Assembly (NCBI GenBank): GCA_012960305.1
Contig: DUBM01000011.1
Location: forward strand, 496,001-560,000
Direction of reading: 5' to 3'
DNA: 64,000 bases
From: Gammaproteobacteria bacterium
GTDB taxonomy: Bacteria; Pseudomonadota; Gammaproteobacteria; Pseudomonadales; Pseudohongiellaceae
Below the pieces are notes generated by a model. That model was not told where the DNA came from, made no database searches, and worked only from the letters and a program-made list of their open reading frames with translations. The position numbers were made by a program, and so were the translations under genes. This document shows positions 35,599-46,432 of the stretch, one piece after another. How positions within the stretch are numbered: the first letter of the stretch is position 1; every line of letters begins with the position of its first letter.

Positions 35599-36402
35599 CT
35601 ATTCCTTATCTTCTCTTCTCTTATAAATATCTTCGAATCGATCTTGTAAGCGACGCATGCCGCCGATCCACCGATCATAATCATCTGTTTTACGACGCAT
35701 ATAAGTTAGCACTTCAGGGTGCGGAAGCACCAGAAAGCGTTCCTCTCGCAATGTTTCAATAACCGTGTCGGCTAACTGTTCAGGCTCTAGAATACCGTCT
35801 AGTCCAGCGACACCACCATCTCCGCCGGCAGTCATATTGGTACGCACAGCTTGTGGGCAGAGCGCCGAAACTTTGATGCCCTTGTTTCCGTAGGTTATAG
35901 ACAACCATTCAGCGAAGCCAATAGCCGCATGTTTGGTTACAGCATAAGGAGCCGAGCCAACCTGACTAAGTAGGCCAGCGGCTGATGATGTATTCAATAG
36001 ATAGCCTTCCCCACGCTCCAACATTCCAGGCAAGACAGCCCGCGCCGCAAACACGTGAGACATTACATTAATATCCCAGATTGCCTGCCACCCTTCAGTT
36101 GACACATTTTCACCCCCGGCAGTAAAAATCCCTGCGTTGGAACAAAACAAATCTATTTGACCAAACCGTTTCAGGGTTGTTGCCACTAATTCATTCACGT
36201 CCGCCTCATTGCCTACATCAGAACGAATACCCAAAGCTTCTGTTTTGTCGGCAATATCTGCCACAGTGGCATCGATACCTTCTTGATTAATATCCGAAAC
36301 TATTATTGCCCGAGCACCTTCTCTGGTAAACCGTTCACACAATGATTTTCCGATACCACTGGCACCGCCAGTAACTACAACAACTTTGCCATTAACTTCC
36401 AT
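35599..36402 (-). CDS. Short-chain dehydrogenase/reductase
   Basis: Classical SDR of 267 residues. Cofactor motif TGGASGIGKS (about 11-20), NAGIF for the central sheet, Ser in LLNTSSAAG, and the catalytic YAVTKHA (Y-x3-K). The end of the cofactor-binding loop (VSDINQEG) carries an Asp that usually favours NAD(H). The C-terminal extension (TYMRRKTDDYDRWIGGM) is found in members acting on large hydrophobic alcohols. It follows the nitronate monooxygenase-like gene on the same strand by about 50 bases and probably forms an operon with it. Confidence 0.92.
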   Translation of the reverse strand: MEVNGKVVVVTGGASGIGKSLCERFTREGARAIIVSDINQEGIDATVADIADKTEALGIRSDVGNEADVNELVATTLKRFGQIDLFCSNAGIFTAGGENVSTEGWQAIWDINVMSHVFAARAVLPGMLERGEGYLLNTSSAAGLLSQVGSAPYAVTKHAAIGFAEWLSITYGNKGIKVSALCPQAVRTNMTAGGDGGVAGLDGILEPEQLADTVIETLREERFLVLPHPEVLTYMRRKTDDYDRWIGGMRRLQDRFEDIYKRREDKE

Positions 36403-36451
36403 GAATTTCTCTCTGAATCATTTTACTATTTCTAAATATTAAATATGAATA

Positions 36452-37904
<1,453 letters not shown>

Positions 37905-39980
37905 ATGATTCGCAAGCTACTTTTTACTGGAATTGCAGCCGCCACAACGGCGCTAACAGCAGCACCAGTTGCGGCTCAATCTGGCCAACAAGCGATTGAA
38001 GAAATTCAGGTTATTTCAACTTCACGACGCTCGGAAGGACTCGGCGATGTAAATGCTGCAGTTTCTGTTATCGGCCAAGACGAATTGGAACTCATTGGTC
38101 ATGCCCATTATCAGGAAGCATTGAATCGATTACCTGGTGTGGGTATCCATAGAAACAATGGCCAGGAATCTTTGGCCGCTATTCGTTCTCCTGTTTTAAC
38201 AGGGGCCGGCGCATGTGGTGCTTTTCTCGTTGCAGAAAATGGCATTCCTGTTCGTTCCAGTGGATTCTGTAATGTAAACGAAATGTTTGATGCTCACTCC
38301 GAAAACGCAGCAAGCATTGAAGTTATCCGAGGGCCAGGAAGCGTATTCTGGGGTTCTAACGCTCTTCACGGCCTAATTAATGTGGTTTTGCCAAAAGCTG
38401 GTGATGTACAAGATATTGGTTTCGAATTCGGACCGCGGGGCTCTAAGAAAATTCGAGCAGCTTTAGGAGAAGGCGACGGCAACCTTAAACAACTTTTGCT
38501 TATCAATGGAGTAAATGAAGAAGGCTACCGTGATGACAGCGGTGTTGATAACCAGAAACTTTCTTACCTCTACACTTACGATAATGGTAATGGCTGGTTA
38601 GCTGACGGTGGTCTAACAATTGCCAATCTGAATCAGGAAACTGCAGGTTATGTTAATGGCACTGATTCCTATAAACAAAAATCTTTACGTGATACCAATC
38701 CAAACCCAGAAGCATTTCGTGATAGTTATAGCGCACGAGCTTGGACTTCATTCAGTCGTAATATAGATGGGATAGAAGTTGTCATTACACCTTATGTCCG
38801 TGATGTGAATATGACTTTCATGCAACACTTTTTGCCGGGTCAACCAATAGAAGATACAGAGCATCGCAGTATTGGTATTCAAACGGCGGCATTCATGGAC
38901 CTTTCTAATGGGGCTGAGCTAGCCTATGGCTTCGATGCAGAAAGTACCGATGGCGAGCTGAAACAATTGCAGCCAAAACCAACTGTTGGTTCATTCTATT
39001 TAAGAAACACTATTCCCCAAGGCAAGCACTATGATTACGAAGTGGAAGCACGCACATTAGCGGCCTTCGTGAACTATGAACAAAGCTTTGACAACGGGTG
39101 GGACATATCCTTAGGCCTTCGAGTAGAAAACGTCTCTTACGATTACAATAACCTAATGATATCAGGCCGCACTGACGAAGATGGTGTCGCTTGCAGGTTC
39201 GGCTGTCGCTACAGTCGTCCGGGTGATCGTGATGATTCATTTCTCGAGCTTTCACCAAAACTTGGTCTTAACTATGCTCTGAATGACAATCATGATTTGC
39301 AAATTCGAGTCCAAAGAGGGTTCCGTGCTCCCCAAGCAACTGAATTATATCGTCTACAAAATGCCCAAACAGTAGCCGATCTGGATTCTGTAGAACTGGA
39401 TAGTTATGAGGTTGGATTCACGGGTGCTGGTAGTGACTTCAACTATTCAGCAACTGCTTACTTCATGGACAAGGAAAACGCAATCATTACCAATAGTTCT
39501 AGGATCAACTTGAATGGTAATCATACTCAACACCTTGGTCTAGAATTTACTCTTAGCTATGACTTGTCAGACTCTCTCACAGTTCATGGTGTATATAACT
39601 TTGCTAACCACACCTATGAGAATGAGCAATTCTCTGGTGGCAAAAATATCCAAAACAACCGAGTTGATACAGCACCGCGAACATTCGGAAATCTTAGATT
39701 GGCATGGCAGCCAATAGAAAAGATTCGGGGCGAAATTGAAGTTGTGGAAATGAGCGAGTACTACACCAACCCGGAGAACTCGGCGAGCTACGAAGGCCAC
39801 ACCTTAGTGAACCTGCGCGGGCACTATCAGTATAGTGATTCTATAAATCTATCTTTGAATGTGATGAATGTTACTGACAGAGACTATGCAGAAAGAGCAG
39901 ACTGGTCGACGTATACTGGTGATAGGTACTTCCCTGGCGAGCCCGCTCGAGTGTATTTTGGAATTGATCTAAGTTACTAA
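37905..39980 (+). CDS. TonB-dependent receptor
   Basis: Outer-membrane receptor of 691 residues. Signal peptide LLFTGIAAATTALTAAPVAAQ, then a TonB-box-like IEEIQVISTSRR. The plug has ALNRLPGVGIHRNNGQES and VIRGPGSVFWGSNALHGLI, closer to the classic siderophore/vitamin receptors than the two others in the window. Two cysteines in the plug (GACGAFL and SGFCNVN) may form a disulfide. It ends VYFGIDLSY. Start: GGGGAAAG just before the ATG at 37905 favours it over the ATG at 37893. Terminator downstream. Ligand unknown. Confidence 0.95.
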   Translation: MIRKLLFTGIAAATTALTAAPVAAQSGQQAIEEIQVISTSRRSEGLGDVNAAVSVIGQDELELIGHAHYQEALNRLPGVGIHRNNGQESLAAIRSPVLTGAGACGAFLVAENGIPVRSSGFCNVNEMFDAHSENAASIEVIRGPGSVFWGSNALHGLINVVLPKAGDVQDIGFEFGPRGSKKIRAALGEGDGNLKQLLLINGVNEEGYRDDSGVDNQKLSYLYTYDNGNGWLADGGLTIANLNQETAGYVNGTDSYKQKSLRDTNPNPEAFRDSYSARAWTSFSRNIDGIEVVITPYVRDVNMTFMQHFLPGQPIEDTEHRSIGIQTAAFMDLSNGAELAYGFDAESTDGELKQLQPKPTVGSFYLRNTIPQGKHYDYEVEARTLAAFVNYEQSFDNGWDISLGLRVENVSYDYNNLMISGRTDEDGVACRFGCRYSRPGDRDDSFLELSPKLGLNYALNDNHDLQIRVQRGFRAPQATELYRLQNAQTVADLDSVELDSYEVGFTGAGSDFNYSATAYFMDKENAIITNSSRINLNGNHTQHLGLEFTLSYDLSDSLTVHGVYNFANHTYENEQFSGGKNIQNNRVDTAPRTFGNLRLAWQPIEKIRGEIEVVEMSEYYTNPENSASYEGHTLVNLRGHYQYSDSINLSLNVMNVTDRDYAERADWSTYTGDRYFPGEPARVYFGIDLSY

Positions 39981-40061
39981 AAGCTGCCAGGCTGCATCAA
40001 ATCTTAGACGACCGTTTTGGTAGGTAAGAAATGGCTACTAAGAAATAGTTAGTAAAAAAGG

Positions 40062-40089
40062 AAAATGCCGGCATTAGTCGGCATTTTTT
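40062..40089 (+). terminator. Rho-independent terminator after TonB receptor
   Basis: AAAATGCCG (40062-40070) pairs with CGGCATTTT (40079-40087) around an 8-base loop, and the T-run continues to 40089. Confidence 0.9.
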
Positions 40090-40203
40090 ATAGTTCTGTT
40101 TAAACTAACCCAAGCAGCTAAACTAAGTTAACCAAGACCTGCTAACTCACTTACAATAACTGCAAGGCAGTTAGCTCCCCCTTCAATTCACTCACGAGAT
40201 AAG

Positions 40204-40884
40204 ATGGTAAGCGACCCTTCGACAGAAACCCCTGCGACAGCAGCTGATGATACCCATGTTTATCATGACCTCATCGATTACTTTGCGCGCGGACAACTAA
40301 TTCCTCCGAAAACGATTGCTCATCCCGATCCTTCAGTTAATAAAATGGTTGACGGTGAAATACAGACGTTGAGAAGAGCAGCAGTTTTATTACCAATAAC
40401 CCGGCTACATGAAAATCAATCCAGTGATTTGGTTCTAACTGTCCGTTCTGCAAATTTGAAAAGCCATGCAGGACAAATCAGTCTGCCGGGAGGGACTTCT
40501 GAAGACATCGATCAGAATTCCGTTGCGACAGCACTAAGAGAAAGCGAGGAAGAAATTGGCTTAAAAGCAAAAAATGTTGAAGTACTGGGTCAACTTGGAG
40601 ATTTAGCCTTACCCTCCGGATTTCATGTCACTCCCATTGTTGGTATCGTCGATCGAGGATTAGACTTTGTGGCTTGCCCTGACGAAGTCGCCGATATTTT
40701 TCAAGCTCCACTGGATCTCGTGCTGGATATCACTGCCTACAAAAAATCGGCAATGACTTTTAACAACCAACAAAGAACAATTTTAGAGTTGATGTACGAG
40801 GATTACAGGATATGGGGTGCGACTGCCGCGATCCTTTATCACCTGGCAATAGAAATCGGAGACTGGAAAAAGAGCCGGAAGTGA
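40204..40884 (+). CDS. nudL: CoA pyrophosphatase (Nudix)
   Basis: Nudix hydrolase of 226 residues that splits coenzyme A or its oxidised forms into 4'-phosphopantetheine and 3',5'-ADP. The NuCoA / UPF0035 motif LVLTVRSANLKSHAGQISLP stands directly before the Nudix box, GGTSEDIDQNSVATALRE followed by SEEEIGL, which matches G-x5-E-x7-REUxEExGU. A further helix (WGATAAILYHLAIEI) is typical of the family. Cytosolic. It stands alone between a TonB receptor and a convergent diguanylate cyclase. Confidence 0.93.
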   Translation: MVSDPSTETPATAADDTHVYHDLIDYFARGQLIPPKTIAHPDPSVNKMVDGEIQTLRRAAVLLPITRLHENQSSDLVLTVRSANLKSHAGQISLPGGTSEDIDQNSVATALRESEEEIGLKAKNVEVLGQLGDLALPSGFHVTPIVGIVDRGLDFVACPDEVADIFQAPLDLVLDITAYKKSAMTFNNQQRTILELMYEDYRIWGATAAILYHLAIEIGDWKKSRK

Positions 40885-40982
40885 TCTAAAGATTTAATTC
40901 GAAGGGCATAGCAAAAAGATTAGTGAAATATTGGTGTAAATTGGCAGGTCGAAAAGAGTGCTTTGATTTAATGATTACTTAA

Positions 40983-41687
40983 TTATTTATCTTCTTTGCC
41001 GCCTTCCTTTTCTTTAAAAGAATCTAACAATGCTTCCCTTTCATCACTCCTAATTTCGCCATCACCGACTAATTCTCTATTACAAACTTGATTGCGACCC
41101 TGTTGCTTTGCTTGATACAAATAACTATCGACTTGTTCCAAAAATTCTTTTTCGGTGAGTTGAGCACCTTTACTATACTCGTCAACACCGAAACTTGCCT
41201 CAATACCCAAATTAAAGTCACCTACATCAACCGGCGAATTTTCAATAATTAGACGAAGACGATTCGCGAAGTTCACACCATCATGGAGGTTAGTGTCAGG
41301 AAGCACAATAGTGAATTCTTCACCACCGTAACGACAGGGAATATCCAATCGACGAATGGTCTTACGAATTAATCTGGAAACATGGGTGAGAATGATATTG
41401 CCTACTTCATGTCCATGCTTATCGTTCATTGATTTGAAATGATCCAAATCCAGCATGATTAAACAGGTGGGTTGACCAGAACGACGGGTACGTTCCATTT
41501 CCAGACTGAGTGCCTGACTGAAATATCGAAAGTTGAATAAGCCCGTTAATTCGTCCGTTCGCACCAGAGCTGCAAGCCGCTTTACCTCTTCCCGGAGTTT
41601 CTTAACCCCAGATAAGTTAGTGCAGACGTCATCCCCAGCCGGACAGGGATCCAAAGGCGCTTCATCTATGCTCGGATGGTCGTTCAT
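40983..41687 (-). CDS. GGDEF-domain diguanylate cyclase
   Basis: Cyclic di-GMP synthase of 234 residues consisting of almost nothing but the GGDEF domain. The active-site loop is RYGGEEFTIVLP (121-125 GGEEF), so it should be active. An inhibitory-site RxxD (Arg112-Asp115) lies five residues before it, giving product feedback. The N-terminal 40 residues are a short possible coiled coil (KKLREEVKRLAALVRT) that could drive dimerisation; no sensor or membrane helix is present. The substrate-binding DELTGLFNFRYF is intact. Regulation would have to come from expression level or a partner protein. Confidence 0.95.
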   Translation of the reverse strand: MNDHPSIDEAPLDPCPAGDDVCTNLSGVKKLREEVKRLAALVRTDELTGLFNFRYFSQALSLEMERTRRSGQPTCLIMLDLDHFKSMNDKHGHEVGNIILTHVSRLIRKTIRRLDIPCRYGGEEFTIVLPDTNLHDGVNFANRLRLIIENSPVDVGDFNLGIEASFGVDEYSKGAQLTEKEFLEQVDSYLYQAKQQGRNQVCNRELVGDGEIRSDEREALLDSFKEKEGGKEDK

Positions 41688-41987
41688 AGGCTTCGCGAAG
41701 TTTTATTATTATATTGTTTTTGTGTTGTCCTTCAGGAATCTCTTCGAATCCCTTATAAGCACAGAGAAAGCAGATTCACCTAGACAACTCTTTTTGGTTA
41801 AACTCAAATCTCGCTTGATCCCAACACCGATTAGATAAGATCACCAACCCGATATAAACACAGTGAACTTAACCATCTAGCATCAGAATTTCACACAACC
41901 CGCTGTTCCCAAACACCATCTAGTGACATTTCTAAGTCTTGGTCTGCATTTAGGCACTTTTAACGCCAGGGCCATACATTTGCCTTT
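41688..41987. other. Intergenic region
   Basis: 300 bases between the cyclase start and the transporter stop, both on the minus strand. It should hold the cyclase promoter. A TTCGAATCCC at 41743-41752 looks like a tRNA T-loop but no arms surround it. Nothing else is seen. Confidence 0.5.
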
Positions 41988-43697
41988 TTATGGTATCGCC
42001 CAGGCCGGAAACTCGCCCAAGACATCAAAAGCGAGGTGGCCGAGGGTGTAAACAAAAAAAGTCAGTAGCACAATGGACAAAAGATCCAGCCACAAACCTG
42101 CAATCACCATCTTCATTATCGGCACCCTGCCCGATCCATACACAATTGCATTAGGAGGAGTGGAGACGGGCAGCATAAAAGCACAAGATGCCGCCAAGGT
42201 GGTGGGGATGAGTAACAGTAACGGATGCACTTCGATTGCCTGAGCCATACTGCCCATAATAGGAACTGCCAAAGATATAGTTGCAGTATTCGACATAACT
42301 TCCGTAAGGCCTGTAATAAACCCAACAGTACTAAGTACTATTATAAGTGGGCTAGCATCACCCAAAATGACTTCTAGCTGCATAGCTACATAGTCTGACA
42401 ATCCTGAAGTTCCGAAACCTTTGGCTAGAGCTAATCCACCACCAAAAAGAATCAGAATCCCCCATGGCACTTTTTTTGCGTCTTCCCAATCCATAAGTCT
42501 ACCGCCAACTTTCTTGCTGGCAGGGATCATAAATAAAGTTAGCGCCATCATTACGGACACTGTTCCGTCATCAATCAAATAACCCACTGGTGATGAACCC
42601 AACCACACGAGAAATGAGTCTAGGTAATGACTCCAACCAAAAACATCGACGTCTGCACCAAATAATCTTTCTTTCCTAGTCATCCAGAGAAAAGCCGCTG
42701 TGCCAAATACCGCGGCTACCCGTTTCTCTTCAGTGGTCATCGAACCAAGTTTTCCAATTTCATTGCGAATAAACTCTTTACCGCTAAAGGGTGTAGTTGG
42801 CGGTAAGGGGAAAATGAATCGAGTGAGTGTGAACCACGCGATTAACATATAAATTGTGCTCATAGGTAGAGCAAAAGCCATCCAGGAAGAAAAAGTAATT
42901 TCCGGAGCCTCAGGAAAGAGCTGTAACATTTGCGTAACCAACACCCCATTAGGAGGAGTGCCAATCAGAGTAGCAAAGCCACCAATGGAAGCGGAATAAG
43001 CAATACCCAGTAGCAGTGTTAAGGAAAAATTCTCTGCCCGCGGATGAATTTGACCGCCTTCCGCCTCAATTTTTTTATTCAAATCTTCATAAAGAACAAT
43101 CAAGGACATGCCCATGGGCATCATCATTAAGGCAGTAGCAGTATTTGATAACCACATAGAAAGAAAGCCAGTCGCCACCATGAACCCAAGCACGAGACGA
43201 TGAGGCTGGCCACCGATAAGCCGCAAAATATTCAATGCAATACGCTTATGTAAATTCCATTTCTCAACAGCGATGGCGATCATGAAACCACCCATAAACA
43301 GGAGGATTATCCAGTCCATGTACTGATTGGCAACATTAGGAAAAATAATGTCAAAGTCAGAAAGTGAATAGCCATCACTGACTGTTGCGTTGCTGAGATC
43401 GATACGATTGCCAGCGGGAAGCTCTCTACCCCGCATAATTCCCATGAATGGGAAAAGCACGATAGGCAACAATGCTGTGGCAGCTAGAGGTATTGCTTCG
43501 GTAATCCACCAAATGGCCATTAATACAACAATAGCCACCATTCGGGTAACAACTGGATTACCGGGTTGTAAATCAACGAAAATCAATATGAAGAGGAACA
43601 CTAGAGGACCTAACCACAAACCTATCTTACTGCGGCGTGGGACCTCACTAATTAGACCCCTCTCTAGGGATGAATTGTTTTCTGAACTACTTGTCAT
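41988..43697 (-). CDS. SLC13/DASS-family sodium:anion symporter
   Basis: Inner-membrane transporter of 569 residues with 11 or more hydrophobic helices, of the divalent anion:sodium symporter family (dicarboxylates, sulfate). The two Ser-Asn-Thr motifs that line the sodium and substrate sites are both present: LSNTATALMMMPMG and MSNTATISLAVPIM. PPNGVLV and PPNAIVYGSG are the paired family loops. AAAGG lies 7 bases before the ATG. A C4-dicarboxylate is the likely cargo. It stands alone. Confidence 0.93.
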   Translation of the reverse strand: MTSSSENNSSLERGLISEVPRRSKIGLWLGPLVFLFILIFVDLQPGNPVVTRMVAIVVLMAIWWITEAIPLAATALLPIVLFPFMGIMRGRELPAGNRIDLSNATVSDGYSLSDFDIIFPNVANQYMDWIILLFMGGFMIAIAVEKWNLHKRIALNILRLIGGQPHRLVLGFMVATGFLSMWLSNTATALMMMPMGMSLIVLYEDLNKKIEAEGGQIHPRAENFSLTLLLGIAYSASIGGFATLIGTPPNGVLVTQMLQLFPEAPEITFSSWMAFALPMSTIYMLIAWFTLTRFIFPLPPTTPFSGKEFIRNEIGKLGSMTTEEKRVAAVFGTAAFLWMTRKERLFGADVDVFGWSHYLDSFLVWLGSSPVGYLIDDGTVSVMMALTLFMIPASKKVGGRLMDWEDAKKVPWGILILFGGGLALAKGFGTSGLSDYVAMQLEVILGDASPLIIVLSTVGFITGLTEVMSNTATISLAVPIMGSMAQAIEVHPLLLLIPTTLAASCAFMLPVSTPPNAIVYGSGRVPIMKMVIAGLWLDLLSIVLLTFFVYTLGHLAFDVLGEFPAWAIP

Positions 43698-43814
43698 ATA
43701 CAGACCTTTCGCTAAGCCGTTATTATTTTATTCATTTACTAATCTACAAAAGTGCAAAAATGCAAAGCTCAAGCTGATTAAGCGAAAAAGTCACAAGTTA
43801 TGTTACCAGCACAA

Positions 43815-44294
43815 CTAAAGCTGCTCGAGAATTGCCTCAGCAGAGCTTACTTTGATCTCTCCAGCTGCTTCGATGCCGAGATAAGTAACAGTGCCATCTT
43901 CAACGATCATGCCGAAGCGCTTGGCTCTTGCTCCCATACCGAAACCACTTGCATCTAATTCCAACCCAATGGCCTTGGTAAAATCTCCATTGCCATCAGC
44001 TAACATCGTTATTTCTTCGGCATTCTGGGCAACACCCCAAGCACCCAAGACAAAAGCATCATTCACAGCCATGCAGGCAATGGTATCAACACCTCTCGCT
44101 TTGATAGCATCAGCATTGATGACAAAGCCCGGCAAATGAGTCATAGAACAGCCTGGAGTGAAAGCGCCAGGAACAGCGAAGAATGCAACCTTCTTGCCGG
44201 CAAACAGTTCGTCTGCACTCACATCCTGAGGACCGTTTTCTCCCATAACTTTAAAAGTTGCTGATGGTACTTTGTCTCCAACTTGAATTGTCAT
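43815..44294 (-). CDS. Peroxiredoxin (Prx5 / atypical 2-Cys type)
   Basis: Cytosolic peroxidase of 159 residues. The motif PGAFTPGCSMTHLPGF places the peroxidatic Cys at residue 49, encoded here by an ordinary cysteine codon. VNDAFVLGAWG and the C-terminal ADGNGDFTKAIGLELDASG are typical of the Prx5 (PMP20) subfamily. It reduces hydrogen and alkyl peroxides with glutathione/glutaredoxin or thioredoxin. AGGAG lies 8 bases before the ATG. It contrasts with the exported TGA-containing peroxiredoxin at 17 kb. Confidence 0.95.
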   Translation of the reverse strand: MTIQVGDKVPSATFKVMGENGPQDVSADELFAGKKVAFFAVPGAFTPGCSMTHLPGFVINADAIKARGVDTIACMAVNDAFVLGAWGVAQNAEEITMLADGNGDFTKAIGLELDASGFGMGARAKRFGMIVEDGTVTYLGIEAAGEIKVSSAEAILEQL

Positions 44295-44648
44295 TCTGTC
44301 TACTCCTGATGTATAAATAATTTTTACTTATTGAATAAGTTTTAATAAGTCCGTTAATAATAGCAAACTCAACCGTACAATCTAAGCTCCCAAACGATAA
44401 AATAACTGCTGTTCAGACAACTTTTAAGAAGATTGTCAATTCTTAGTCCTCGCAAATAGTTACTTCCACCTAGAGGCGATTTCAATACTTTTTAAACTGT
44501 GATACCAGACCCTATAATTTTACTACCAACTAGCTCGATTCCACTTTTAACCATCAAATCAAGATATAGATAAGAACCCCACTAAAACCAGAACCAGAAG
44601 AAAGTTTAAAGATATCAACAATTCTTTAATCATTATCTATTTCACAAT
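44295..44648. other. Intergenic region with small palindrome
   Basis: 354 bases upstream of the Prx5-type gene. ACTTAT-TGA-ATAAGT (44326-44340) is a perfect 6-base inverted repeat, with another AATAAGT half-site at 44344-44350, about 35-55 bases before the start codon. It could be an operator. No other feature is seen. Confidence 0.4.
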
Positions 44649-45485
44649 TTAACGATCGAATGGTGCCTTGGCACCGATTACAGTTTCAATCCATTTTATA
44701 TGGGCGGAGATTCTCTCGTAAACCGCAATCGAGCCATATTTACCCTGAGTCTCCTCAGAAAATCCTGGTTGGATTTGCTCTCCAACTGCAACACCTGCCA
44801 ATCTTGGTTCTACTTCAAGGTTAATTATGGCCGGTCCACCGCTATCTCCCAAGCTGGGCATTCCTTCGAGCTGCAACGCTCCACTATTCCGCGTTCTTGG
44901 GTCTTCAAATCGTATCCGCAATCGGCGAGCTGCCTCAAAGATCCTATTCTTAGCCCTACGAAGTTCGCTATCATTATATTGCCTGCCGAAGGTTCCTAAG
45001 CCGAAATAGCCCCAGCCAAAAATGCTCACTTCCTGACCCAACTCATTGTTTTCAATTTGCAAGGGGATAGGGCGAGGAGTCAATGAATCTCCCTGGAAAC
45101 GCAATAATGCAAGATCGACTTCGTCTACGTTGGTTTGGTAATAGTTGGGATGGCGTATCACTGCATCAATATCCCTATCCTTGCCTCCGATTCGTACTGC
45201 ATACTGCCCGCCATTATCAATCGTGTTCTGCACCATCGTTTCATCAAGACAATGAGCAGCTGTAATCGCCCACTTAGAGTGAATCACTGTCGCTGCACAT
45301 ATTCTTCGATTCCCTTGCTGCTCCAGAAAAAAAACTGCAGGGTAGTCACTAGAACGAACTTCATAACGCGCGGGACCAACATCATGGCGAATTATAATTC
45401 CCTGAGCATTACCTATGTACACTATTGTCAATATAAGTGGGATCAAGTGATTCTTAGTCACGAAGCTCACCACCTGCAGTTTCAT
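44649..45485 (-). CDS. Trypsin-like serine protease (S1)
   Basis: Exported protease of 278 residues with the full chymotrypsin triad: AAHC with His78, VDLALLRF with Asp124 and GDSGGPA with Ser215. Signal peptide LIPLILTIVYIGNAQG. Activation-type N-terminus of trypsin (IVGG) is not seen, and the region before VFFLEQQGNR is short. ITAAHCLDE and a paired Cys in RRICAAT suggest the His-loop disulfide. Its start overlaps the end of the small membrane protein gene by 32 bases, so the two are probably co-translated. Target proteins unknown. Confidence 0.92.
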   Translation of the reverse strand: MKLQVVSFVTKNHLIPLILTIVYIGNAQGIIIRHDVGPARYEVRSSDYPAVFFLEQQGNRRICAATVIHSKWAITAAHCLDETMVQNTIDNGGQYAVRIGGKDRDIDAVIRHPNYYQTNVDEVDLALLRFQGDSLTPRPIPLQIENNELGQEVSIFGWGYFGLGTFGRQYNDSELRRAKNRIFEAARRLRIRFEDPRTRNSGALQLEGMPSLGDSGGPAIINLEVEPRLAGVAVGEQIQPGFSEETQGKYGSIAVYERISAHIKWIETVIGAKAPFDR

Positions 45486-45717
45486 GATTCTCGGATCTGA
45501 GACGCCGCCGCAGTGGGCGCAAATTTGGCTGGTAACTTTTCTTTTGAGTCATGCGGAAAATTCTCAACATCCGGTGTATAACCACGAAAATAGCTAGAAC
45601 GATGAAAGCCATAATACTAATGGTTAGCCACTGCTCATGGCTCCAGCTTGATGCATCGATGAATTCAGAAAACAAGGACAAAACCTGAAATAAGAAAGAG
45701 GGCTCATTATGCGACAA
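45454..45717 (-). CDS. Small single-helix membrane protein
   Basis: Protein of 87 residues with one transmembrane helix (LTISIMAFIVLAIFVVIH), preceded by a polar N-terminus and followed by a strongly basic tail (RMLRIFRMTQKK and RPLRRRLRSE), which sets the tail in the cytoplasm. No family is recognised. It overlaps the protease gene start by 32 bases and lies 100 bases after the LON-domain gene on the same strand. The overlap supports it being real. Confidence 0.6.
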   Translation of the reverse strand: MSHNEPSFLFQVLSLFSEFIDASSWSHEQWLTISIMAFIVLAIFVVIHRMLRIFRMTQKKSYQPNLRPLRRRLRSENHETAGGELRD

Positions 45718-45817
45718 TTTGCAGCAAAATAACTAGATTGAAAGGAGAAAATATCAAGGCTAAAACAATAGCTTTCTTAAAGTAGATTAGAGAGCTTTAC
45801 TATAGCTACGGTCCTGT

Positions 45818-46423
45818 TTAGGTCTCATTTGCCAGGCCAGCTACGATTCCTTCAATAATTTTCATGCGTTCCCAGGGATCATCAATTTCCAATAATTGTT
45901 GCTTCTTCTCAACCTCAATGGGAACCAGTTCACTTAGCCGCCACCCTAGGTCCCAAAGATTGTCATAATTAATCAGCAGGTTTTTTTGTTCTACTAATGG
46001 ATGATTTCCCAAACTCTGTAGCAAGTCTACTAAACCACTAAACTGATCATTTAAGGGAATGATCTGAGCTGAAATATTATCTGCTGAGCTAAATTCCACG
46101 TTGGCGCGGAGCAAACCACTGTCTGCCTGCCAAGAATCTTCAATTGTGAATTTCACCTCTCCCCCGGCAGTAATACCCAATAAACCGTTTTCTAATTGAT
46201 CCCAATCAACAATTTTTGAGTAAGTACCAGTTCGATGAATTGCTTGACGTGTATTACCCTGAAGAGACTCTTCTCCTCCTTTTAGCAAACAGATACCGAA
46301 GCCAGAGCCTGATTTTAGGCAGTGACGAATCAAATCTATGTAACGTCTCTCAAAGATTTGCAGGTCGAATCGACCGCCGGGAAACATCACAATTCGTAGA
46401 GGAAATAAAGGTATTTCTGGCAT
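45818..46423 (-). CDS. LON substrate-binding domain protein
   Basis: Standalone N-terminal LON domain (PUA-like) of 201 residues, without the AAA and protease parts. Typical opening IPLFPLRIVMFPGGRFDLQI and the ERRYIDLIRHCLKSGSGFGI block. It presumably binds unfolded protein; the precise role in bacteria is unknown. It starts 9 bases after the mpl stop, so the two are an operon. Confidence 0.93.
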   Translation of the reverse strand: MPEIPLFPLRIVMFPGGRFDLQIFERRYIDLIRHCLKSGSGFGICLLKGGEESLQGNTRQAIHRTGTYSKIVDWDQLENGLLGITAGGEVKFTIEDSWQADSGLLRANVEFSSADNISAQIIPLNDQFSGLVDLLQSLGNHPLVEQKNLLINYDNLWDLGWRLSELVPIEVEKKQQLLEIDDPWERMKIIEGIVAGLANET

Positions 46424-46432
46424 GAAGTATCT

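Noticed and set aside
41743-41752. TTCGAATCCC as a tRNA T-loop
   Set aside because: No matching stem, anticodon arm or acceptor stem surrounds it.
43390-43818. 142-residue plus-strand ORF
   Set aside because: Antisense shadow of the SLC13 transporter gene start and its leader.
45135-45500. 121-residue plus-strand ORF
   Set aside because: Antisense to the S1 protease gene, which has its full catalytic triad.
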